DNA of 64,000 nucleotides from Listeria grayi DSM 20601 (GTDB taxonomy: Bacteria; Bacillota; Bacilli; Lactobacillales; Listeriaceae), in assembly GCF_000148995.1 (NCBI RefSeq), contig NZ_GL538352.1, positions 1,195,178-1,259,177 of the forward strand. The letters are read 5' to 3'. Both the position numbers and the translations under genes were made by a program. Shown piece by piece: positions 57,782 to 64,000 of this stretch (within the stretch, counting starts at the first letter, position 1; every line of letters starts with the position of its first letter). The notes under the pieces are model-generated. The model was not told where the DNA came from. It did not search any database and was given only the letters and a program-made list of their open reading frames with translations.

Positions 57782-59212
57782 CTACTGATTATTTTTGAGT
57801 TCCTCAACAAGCTCATCGTACTTGGAACTGTTTAGGAAATTTTCTACAGATACGTGATAAGCTGTCGGTAATTTTTCTTTCGCCCGAGGAGTAAGGTCTT
57901 GGTGTGTCACGACAATATCCGCATTATCCGGCAATTGGGAGATCGCCGTATTTTTCACTTCGATATCTAATCCTGCTTTTTTGATCTTATTGCGAAGGAC
58001 ACTTGCTCCCATCGCACTTGATCCCATACCTGCATCACAAGCAAAGATGATGGATCGCGGATTAGTAGGCAATGTGTTTTGCTCCGTCACCTCAGCTACT
58101 GGTGTTGCTGTTTGAGAAGGTGTCATTGCCTTTTTACCCTTCATTTCGTGCATTTTGCTTTCTGCTGCTGCTAGATCTGTGTCCGGTTGTTTAGATGTTT
58201 TAAGCAGTAAGGAAGCTACTAGGAATGAAACGAGTGCTGCGAGCACGACTGCTAGGATTACACCAACGTAGTCTGTTCGTGCCGTCATTGCAAGTACTGC
58301 TAGGATACTACCTGGTGATGCGACCCCGACAAGTCCCGCATGGAATAAGGAAAGTGTTGCGATACCAGTTACCCCACCGGCCATTGCTGCCAAAATAAGA
58401 ATTGGTTTCATCAAGATGTATGGGAAGTAGATTTCATGGATACCACCTAGGAACTGGATAATGATTGCTCCTGGTGCAGTTTGTTTTGCTGTACCTTTTC
58501 CAAAGAAAGAGTACGCAAGCAGAATACCAAGACCTGGTCCAGGGTTAGCTTCTACTAAGAACAAGAGTGATTTACCGACCTGATGCGCTTGATCGATCGC
58601 AATCGGACTAAGCACCCCATGATTGATAGCATTATTTAAAAATAGTACTTTCGCTGGTTCTACGAATAAACTTACTAACGGAAGTAGATGGACACTCATC
58701 AATCCTTCTACACCAGCTGCCAAAATATTATCTAGCCCCTCAACAGCAGGACCAATGACGATTAGAGAAAGAATTGCTAGAATCCCGGATAAAATCCCTG
58801 CTGAGAAGTTGTTAACAAGCATTTCAAATCCTGCTTTGATCTTGCCTTCCCAAAGTTTGTCTGTTTTTTTCATCAGCCATGCTGTAAGCGGACCTACAAT
58901 CATCGCTCCAAGGAACATTGGAATGTCTGTACCGACGATAACACCCATCGTTGCCATCGCACCAACAACCCCGCCTCGTACGTCATAAACTAACTTACCA
59001 CCTGTATACCCAATTAAGATTGGTAATAAGTATTTGATTGTCGGATCTACTAATTTTGCAATATCTGCATTTGGCCACCAGCCTTTAGGAATGAAAATCG
59101 CTGTGATCAATCCCCAAGCGATAAATGCGCCGATATTCGGCATGATCATACCACTTAGGAAACTACCGAATTGCTGGATCTTAACTTTAATGCCACCTTT
59201 TTCCCCACTCAT
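57782..59212 (-). CDS. mtlA: mannitol-specific PTS EIICB
   Basis: 476 residues. The EIIC part (about 1-345) has the family motifs GLITAIFIPKG and GGIHEIYFPYIL. A linker with Ala/Thr-rich sequence follows, then EIIB with the phospho-Cys in IFACDAGMGSSAMG. EIIA is separate (mtlF). It imports and phosphorylates mannitol. First gene of the operon, with a promoter, a cre site and a candidate MtlR site upstream. Confidence 0.96.
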   Translation of the reverse strand: MSGEKGGIKVKIQQFGSFLSGMIMPNIGAFIAWGLITAIFIPKGWWPNADIAKLVDPTIKYLLPILIGYTGGKLVYDVRGGVVGAMATMGVIVGTDIPMFLGAMIVGPLTAWLMKKTDKLWEGKIKAGFEMLVNNFSAGILSGILAILSLIVIGPAVEGLDNILAAGVEGLMSVHLLPLVSLFVEPAKVLFLNNAINHGVLSPIAIDQAHQVGKSLLFLVEANPGPGLGILLAYSFFGKGTAKQTAPGAIIIQFLGGIHEIYFPYILMKPILILAAMAGGVTGIATLSLFHAGLVGVASPGSILAVLAMTARTDYVGVILAVVLAALVSFLVASLLLKTSKQPDTDLAAAESKMHEMKGKKAMTPSQTATPVAEVTEQNTLPTNPRSIIFACDAGMGSSAMGASVLRNKIKKAGLDIEVKNTAISQLPDNADIVVTHQDLTPRAKEKLPTAYHVSVENFLNSSKYDELVEELKNNQ

Positions 59213-59325
59213 GGAAAATTTCCTCCTCTTTGGTTTTCCTTTTTATAAATCGATCTATCTTTTGAAAAATCGTCTGCGCATACAATTTTTCATAGGCACT
59301 GCCTTCTCCTATATTGTAATAACAG

Positions 59326-59339
59326 TGCAAGCGCTTTCG
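59326..59339 (-). promoter_or_regulatory. cre site of the mannitol operon
   Basis: TGCAAGCGCTTTCG, a near-perfect cre palindrome, placed just after the -10, so CcpA should block transcription. Confidence 0.72.
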
Positions 59340-59340
59340 C

Positions 59341-59368
59341 AATATAAAGTAAAGCTTATTTTGTCCAA
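59341..59368 (-). promoter_or_regulatory. mtlA promoter
   Basis: On the minus strand TTGGAC (59368-59363), 16 bases, TATATT (59346-59341). Confidence 0.6.
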
Positions 59369-59383
59369 AGCGGGGAGGACAAA
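59360..59383 (-). promoter_or_regulatory. candidate MtlR operator
   Basis: Inverted repeat TTTGTCC-N10-GGACAAA overlapping the -35. The TTGTC...GACAA outline is that of MtlR sites. Confidence 0.5.
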
Positions 59384-59417
59384 TGTAAAATAACATACTT
59401 AATGTGTTGGTATCTCT

Positions 59418-59446
59418 ACAAAAAGACGGACAATAATTATTGTCCG
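59418..59446 (-). terminator. lrgAB terminator (perfect 20-base palindrome)
   Basis: CGGACAATAATTATTGTCCG followed on the minus strand by TCTTTTTG. It could also be an operator, but the T run favours a terminator. Confidence 0.6.
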
Positions 59447-59533
59447 CCAACTAGTAAAACTGTAAGATATTATTGGAATTCTTTCATTTTTGATCAACTA
59501 TAGGAGATTTCAGGGTTACTTTAAGAGTGACAC

Positions 59534-60205
59534 TTAATGCAAAACCAACGGAATGATCACACTTGCCATGATCGCTGTCCCGGCCATCGTTACCAGCGCG
59601 ATTCCGCCTTCTTCTTTATTCAATGCCATTGAAGCATTCGTACCGAAGATGTGCGCCGCTGCTGCCATTGCTACACCTCGGGCCACAAAGTGATGGATCC
59701 GCATCCAGTTCATGATTTTATGTCCAAAACTAAGTCCGATGCAGCCAGATAAGATCACCGCGATCGAGGTCAGCGCGACACTTCCGTTTGTTTCTTGTGA
59801 AATACTCATCGCGACGGGAAGCGTCACATTTTTCTCCCAAAGTGAATGAACGATGTCTGGACTGATTGGCAGTACAAAACTCAGTAAGTAGGTTGCTGTC
59901 AGCGAGATACAAATGCCGACGGTGAAACCAGCTACTACAAAGGGAGCGAATTTCCAAACGATCCCACGAATCTGATAAAGCGGAAAGGCAAAGGCGACAA
60001 TGGCAGGGCCTAATGTGAAATTAAAAAGTTGGGTCGCATGCAGGTATTTCTCGTAGTCGATATGACCGAGTAACAATACGACCATCATCATTGCACTAAC
60101 AGTAAAGAGCGGCAATGTGAAAACAGATGGTTTCCGTTTATGAAACCATACACCGATCATAAAAAGAATAATCGTTAAGAGAAAGAGCGCGCTATTTTCT
60201 ATCAT
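59534..60205 (-). CDS. lrgB: LrgB/CidB-family membrane protein
   Basis: 223 residues, about seven membrane segments. The LrgB signatures GPAIVAFAFPLYQ and GVAMAAAAHIFGTNA are present. Works with LrgA in control of murein hydrolase release or small metabolite (pyruvate-type) transport. Overlaps lrgA by four bases (ATGA). Confidence 0.9.
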   Translation of the reverse strand: MIENSALFLLTIILFMIGVWFHKRKPSVFTLPLFTVSAMMMVVLLLGHIDYEKYLHATQLFNFTLGPAIVAFAFPLYQIRGIVWKFAPFVVAGFTVGICISLTATYLLSFVLPISPDIVHSLWEKNVTLPVAMSISQETNGSVALTSIAVILSGCIGLSFGHKIMNWMRIHHFVARGVAMAAAAHIFGTNASMALNKEEGGIALVTMAGTAIMASVIIPLVLH

Positions 60206-60615
60206 TCTAAGCCCTCTTTCCCATGATTTCGTTTATAAAAAAATTTAACAGCCAATTGGGTGAACCAACCTGCTGTGAAAAAAATGATCATCGAGGAAAT
60301 AATCAGTTCTAGTAAAATAAAAATGCCGTGATGCAGAAATAACGGCCCATAATTGATCAGACCTACCACGACTGGTACAAAAAGAATCGGCATAACGGAA
60401 AGTAAAAAGCTGGAACCTGATCCTACCCAATGAGCAGGAATGATTCGGAGACATAGACAAACAAATAATAGAATCAATCCGATCAGACTCCCTGGAATAG
60501 AGATATGGGTCAGCCACTGGACACCATTACCAAGCTCATAAAAAATAATGAGAATAGCAAATTGAGCAACCATTTTTACCCCTAATAAAAACGTTGCTTG
60601 GTATTTTTTTATCAT
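60202..60615 (-). CDS. lrgA: LrgA/CidA-family holin-like protein
   Basis: 137 residues with four membrane segments. SIPGSLIGLILLF and IPAHWVGSGSSFLLSVMPILFVPVVVGLI (core: LPILFVPVVVG-like) mark the family. Lrg and Cid cannot be told apart by sequence alone. No lytSR genes in the window; regulation not visible. Confidence 0.88.
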   Translation of the reverse strand: MIKKYQATFLLGVKMVAQFAILIIFYELGNGVQWLTHISIPGSLIGLILLFVCLCLRIIPAHWVGSGSSFLLSVMPILFVPVVVGLINYGPLFLHHGIFILLELIISSMIIFFTAGWFTQLAVKFFYKRNHGKEGLE

Positions 60616-60710
60616 TCTTAAAAACTCCTTTGATTTCGCTATCTCTATTATATCCAGAATCCAGTGTTATGAAAACAGTTTTCATTACTACCAAATGATA
60701 ACGTCACAGC

Positions 60711-60738
60711 AAAAAAGCGGTCCATTAACGACCGCTTT
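60711..60738 (-). terminator. terminator of the GNAT gene
   Basis: AAAGCGGTC / GACCGCTTT with a 7-base loop; T run on the minus strand. Confidence 0.85.
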
Positions 60739-60761
60739 GTGGTTTATCTCGTTCTCACTGC

Positions 60762-61043
60762 TTATAGATGCGCTGCTTCTACCAGCTGATAATCCGTTCT
60801 CTTTTCAAACTGAGCCACTGCATAAGAACAGACTGGCACGATTTTCTTTTCTTCGCGAATCGCTCGAATAACGGATAATTCTACCAATTTGGCTGCCAGA
60901 CCACGTCCTCTAGCTGCTTCCACGACTACAACACTGTCGATGGTAAAAATATCTGGCTTTGGAAAGCTAAGACTAGCTGTCCCAATGGTTTCTCCTGAAT
61001 CATTTACAACATAGATCTTATTCGCCGCTTCTCTGAATTCCAT
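60762..61043 (-). CDS. small GNAT-family N-acetyltransferase
   Basis: 93 residues, a minimal GNAT (YjdJ/GtnC type). The acetyl-CoA loop RGRGLAAKLVE is at about residues 44-54 after the strand IDSVVVV. Substrate unknown. Monocistronic and divergent from the IMPDH gene. Confidence 0.85.
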   Translation of the reverse strand: MEFREAANKIYVVNDSGETIGTASLSFPKPDIFTIDSVVVVEAARGRGLAAKLVELSVIRAIREEKKIVPVCSYAVAQFEKRTDYQLVEAAHL

Positions 61044-61186
61044 TACGATTCCTCCTAGCTTTTTCTATATTATGGTTCCCATTTCTTGTAAAAGTCAAAC
61101 GAAAAGATATTTGACTTATCAGACAATCATTGAAATAATAAAAGATAAATTAAAATCGAAACCAGAAAGGATGTTAGGTGAAAAAA

Positions 61187-62689
61187 ATGGCATTTTATTT
61201 TGAAGAACCATCACGTACTTTTAGTGAATTCCTGCTTGTCCCTGGATACTCTTCCACGAACTGTGTCCCTACGAATGTAGCCCTTAAAACTCCCGTAACA
61301 AAATTCAAGAAAGGACAGCAGCCGGAGATCAGCATGAATATCCCGCTTGTATCTGCCATCATGCAGGCTGTATCGGATGATGAAATGGCGATCGCACTTG
61401 CCAAAGAAGGGGGCATTTCCTTCATTTTTGGTTCCCAATCGATCGAATCAGAAGCAGCAATGGTCGCCCGAGTGAAAAATCACAAAGCCGGTTTCGTGCT
61501 AAGCGATTCCAATATCCGTCCTGATCAAACACTACAAGATGTGTTGGACTTAAAAGAAAAAACCGGTCATTCGACAGTCGCAGTGACCAAAGATGGTACT
61601 TCCACAGGAAAACTGCTTGGTATCGTTACGAGCCGCGATTACCGTATCACCCGCATGCAGTTGACAGAAAAAGTTGCTGACTTCATGACGCCTTTTGAAA
61701 AGCTAACGACAGCGCATAAAACAACGACGTTAAAAGAAGCGAACAACATCATCTGGGATCATAAACTAAATGCTCTACCATTGATCGACGACGATCAACA
61801 TCTTGCTTACATCGTTTTCCGCAAAGATTATGATTCTAATAAGGAAAACACATTGGAATTATTGGACAGCTCGAAACGCTACGTGGTAGGCGCAGGGATC
61901 AATACTCGTGACTATGAAGAACGCGTGCCTGCACTTGTAGAAGCCGGTGCGGATGTACTTTGTATCGATTCTTCAGAAGGACATTCCGAATGGCAGAAAA
62001 TCACATTAGATTTTATCCGCAAACAATATGGTGATCGGGTGAAAGTGGGCGCAGGGAATATCGTTGACCGCGACGGCTTCCGTTTTCTAGCAGAAGCAGG
62101 CGCTGATTTCATCAAAGTCGGTGTCGGCGGTGGCTCGATCTGTATTACTCGGGAACAAAAAGGCATTGGTCGCGGTCAAGCTACGGCATTGATCGATGTT
62201 GCTAAAGCCCGTGATGAGTATTATGAAGAAACTGGTACTTATATCCCGATCTGTTCTGACGGTGGCATTGTGTACGATTATCATATGACCCTTGCTTTAG
62301 CGATGGGCGCTGATTTCTTGATGTTGGGACGCTATTTCTCTCGCTTTGATGAAAGTCCGACCAACAAAGTAAACGTAAATGGCACTTACATGAAAGAATA
62401 TTGGGGCGAAGGTTCCAACCGTGCCCGCAACTGGCAGCGTTATGACCTCGGTGGGGACAAAAAGCTTTCCTTTGAAGAAGGCGTTGATTCTTACGTCCCT
62501 TATGCTGGCTCGCTCAAAGACAATGTCAATACCAGCCTAAGCAAAGTAAAATCGACCATGTGTAACTGCGGTGCTCTTTCGATTCCAGAGTTGCAGCAGA
62601 AAGCAAAGATCACACTCGTTTCCTCTACATCGATCGTAGAAGGCGGAGCGCATGATGTGTTATTGAAAGATACCTCTAATAATTTATAA
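61187..62689 (+). CDS. guaB: IMP dehydrogenase of the Tritrichomonas-like subclass
   Basis: 500 residues from the ATG at 61187, just after AGGTG; the GTG at 61178 is inside the site. It oxidises IMP to XMP, the committed step of GMP synthesis. Two CBS domains (about 95-220) interrupt the barrel. The catalytic Cys is in [18 protein letters not shown] and the mobile flap in [11 protein letters not shown] (Arg-Tyr). The sequence has the unusual start [20 protein letters not shown] and end [10 protein letters not shown], matching what I recall of the protozoan T. foetus enzyme rather than standard GuaB (~488 residues). Confidence 0.9.
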   Translation: MAFYFEEPSRTFSEFLLVPGYSSTNCVPTNVALKTPVTKFKKGQQPEISMNIPLVSAIMQAVSDDEMAIALAKEGGISFIFGSQSIESEAAMVARVKNHKAGFVLSDSNIRPDQTLQDVLDLKEKTGHSTVAVTKDGTSTGKLLGIVTSRDYRITRMQLTEKVADFMTPFEKLTTAHKTTTLKEANNIIWDHKLNALPLIDDDQHLAYIVFRKDYDSNKENTLELLDSSKRYVVGAGINTRDYEERVPALVEAGADVLCIDSSEGHSEWQKITLDFIRKQYGDRVKVGAGNIVDRDGFRFLAEAGADFIKVGVGGGSICITREQKGIGRGQATALIDVAKARDEYYEETGTYIPICSDGGIVYDYHMTLALAMGADFLMLGRYFSRFDESPTNKVNVNGTYMKEYWGEGSNRARNWQRYDLGGDKKLSFEEGVDSYVPYAGSLKDNVNTSLSKVKSTMCNCGALSIPELQQKAKITLVSSTSIVEGGAHDVLLKDTSNNL

Positions 62690-62697
62690 ACCGCAAA

Positions 62698-62734
62698 AAA
62701 GAAGCAGCCCACTGATAGCTGCTTCTTTTTTCAT
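62698..62734 (+). terminator. guaB terminator (bidirectional)
   Basis: Stem AAGAAGCAGC / GCTGCTTCTT with a 9-base loop, A and T runs on both sides. Confidence 0.9.
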
Positions 62735-62737
62735 ATC

Positions 62738-64000
62738 TTAATTCAATATTTCCACTTCCGCGATCGCACTTTCAATATTTTGACTGATTTGGAAGGCTTC
62801 TACCTTCGCTCCCCGAACGGCATCATTCGGATTGATAGAAACAAAATAATATCCGGAAGCGGAGGCGAATGTCCCATAATCTTTCCCGCCGACTCTCACA
62901 ATCACATATGCCCGCGGACTAGCGGTACCGGAAATATTATCTGCCCCAGCGCGAACCGTATTGATCGTTGGTTTTGCCGGATAGATTTGGATGAACTTCC
63001 GCTCTACATGCTTGGAAACTGGATCAACAGCGGTAATCTCGACGTTTTGACCAGCTTTATATGTTTTTGCGATCATGATTTGGAAATAACCTTCACTATC
63101 TGCATTCCCCTGATAGACGCGATCATTGATACGAACTTTTATTTCCGCATTAGCGATCGTTTTGCCAGTTATCAAACCATCTTGGTCTTTCACCATATTG
63201 ATTCCCAGTAGAAACGCGCCTTGCACGACTGTGGTAATAACTTCTGTGCTTTTCTGACCATCTTTTGACGCATAGATCAGTACATAAGTCCCTGCTGGAT
63301 AAGCCTTATCCAAACGCAACGAAAATTTTCCGCTATTGTCGCTGTAACCCTCATATTCATCTGTCCCGACTTTCGCGATCAGCTTAACATTTGGATCAGC
63401 CGTACCAGTGATCATAGTATCCTCGCTGCTTACTGTATTAACCGTTGGAGCGGTGATCGTTTTTGCCCCTTCTAAAACCACGGCCGTTGTGACCGAACTT
63501 GTGGCTGAACCTTTTTTGCTGTATGCTTCTACCTTTGTACCTGCCGGATAGGCCTTGTTCAGTTCGATCGTAAATGCCCCTGTGGTGGCATTAGGATACG
63601 CATAATATGATGTCGTTCCCATTTTCAGATAAACGATTTCTGCATCTTTCGCGATCCCCTTTACCGAAACATCCTTATCCGTAATATTTTCCAATGTTGG
63701 TGCTATCAATTTTACAGGCGCCTCACTGACAGTGATCGTCGTTTTTAGGCTTTGGTAATTTCCCCGCCTGCTTTGAGCAGTTATTTTCGTTCCCGCCGGC
63801 AATGTCCGATTAAGCGCTACGGTAAATTTACCAGTCACTCTATCCGGATAGCCCCAGTAAACAGCATTGTCGATGTAGATTTCGACACGATCTGCTTCTC
63901 TTGCTGTCCCGCTTATGGTCGTATCACTTTCGGTGACCGGTTCTAAGTATGGTGTTGGAACTGCTCGCGGATCTTTTTGTACATATAAAGAACTGGAAGA
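62738..64000 (-). CDS. Ig-like repeat surface protein (C-terminal part, cut by window edge)
   Basis: The frame is open from the right edge to a stop at 62738 (about 420 codons here). It consists of about five bacterial Ig-like repeats of roughly 80-85 residues, each with a pattern like TITAPTVNTVSSEDTMITGT, a VGxxxYxG strand, a DxxGxF turn, and YPAGT. There is no LPXTG or GW anchor at the end (the protein closes with AEVEILN), so anchoring must be N-terminal or the protein is released. The N-terminal domain is outside the window. Confidence 0.8.
   Translation of the reverse strand, partial: SSSSLYVQKDPRAVPTPYLEPVTESDTTISGTAREADRVEIYIDNAVYWGYPDRVTGKFTVALNRTLPAGTKITAQSRRGNYQSLKTTITVSEAPVKLIAPTLENITDKDVSVKGIAKDAEIVYLKMGTTSYYAYPNATTGAFTIELNKAYPAGTKVEAYSKKGSATSSVTTAVVLEGAKTITAPTVNTVSSEDTMITGTADPNVKLIAKVGTDEYEGYSDNSGKFSLRLDKAYPAGTYVLIYASKDGQKSTEVITTVVQGAFLLGINMVKDQDGLITGKTIANAEIKVRINDRVYQGNADSEGYFQIMIAKTYKAGQNVEITAVDPVSKHVERKFIQIYPAKPTINTVRAGADNISGTASPRAYVIVRVGGKDYGTFASASGYYFVSINPNDAVRGAKVEAFQISQNIESAIAEVEILN

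Larger units (their letters stand above)
59213..59533. other. mtl regulatory region and lrgAB 3' flank
   Basis: No gene supported. The stretch holds the mtlA leader (~110 bases), promoter, cre site, candidate MtlR operator and the lrgAB terminator. Confidence 0.7.

Noticed and set aside
59427-59446. Perfect 20-base palindrome as a regulator site for mtl
   Set aside because: It is followed by a T run on the minus strand just after lrgB, which fits a terminator better; kept as that with moderate confidence.
59187-59450. 87-codon minus-strand frame upstream of mtlA
   Set aside because: It covers the promoter, cre and operator and has no protein-like pattern.

Overview
The window looks like a chromosomal segment of a Listeria species, most probably of the L. 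grayi type. Three things support this. The left edge carries a complete run of type VII secretion genes in Listeria order (esxA, esaA, essA, esaB, essB, essC). The housekeeping run holB-yaaT-yabA-trmN6-GIY-YIG-rsmI sits near zinc-uptake, metG-glcU and abrB genes, as I remember from L. monocytogenes. There is also a full mannitol PTS operon, and mannitol use is a trait of L. grayi within the genus. The assignment rests on gene content and recall, not on a database search.

Layout: 1-7357 (minus strand) is the type VII secretion locus, essC running off the left edge. 7524-9781 holds a PTS EIIC remnant and metG. 9890-15038 has two glucose-uptake paralogues flanking a formaldehyde-detoxification pair (adhC-fghA), then abrB. 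15187-22460 is a plus-strand operon: PRD regulator, EIIA, EIIB, EIIC, two metallopeptidases and a C-S-lyase-like aminotransferase. 22531-25609 has a YiaA-like protein, a long RNA hairpin, a secreted GH18 chitinase with a cre site, and an SDR/TetR pair. 25692-29861 is the conserved rsmI...holB run. 30047-33951 has an RsbR-type stressosome protein, a PrfA/Crp-family regulator and a divergent MFS transporter with a PrfA-box-like palindrome between them. 34224-36042 is a decaying patch: two broken genes and a MerR regulator.

36164-41208 looks like an intracellular muropeptide/peptide-recycling operon (YkfC-like endopeptidase, cytoplasmic beta-lactamase-fold hydrolase, DppE-like binding protein, DppA aminopeptidase) with a HAD phosphatase upstream. 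41404-46767 contains an orphan sensor fragment, a Zur-type zinc ABC operon, and a LysR/TSUP/DUF1634 module. 46815-52796 is a mobile island. The 3' half of an LPXTG MucBP adhesin gene is cut by an IS21-family element (istA frameshifted), followed by a serine resolvase and staphylococcal-type arsRBC. The adhesin 5' half is absent, so the island arrived with a deletion or rearrangement. 52905-62689 carries a DUF6157 gene, a membrane-anchored hypothetical, the mannitol operon (mtlA-mtlR-mtlF-mtlD), lrgAB, a small GNAT and an unusual IMP dehydrogenase that closely resembles the Tritrichomonas foetus enzyme. The right edge is a partial Ig-like repeat surface protein.

No rRNA, tRNA or CRISPR was seen. 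The strongest leads are the PrfA-like box, the PTS-peptidase-lyase operon, the beta-lactamase-fold protein in the recycling operon, the eukaryote-like IMPDH, the phased repeats upstream of esxA and the long hairpin before the chitinase gene.
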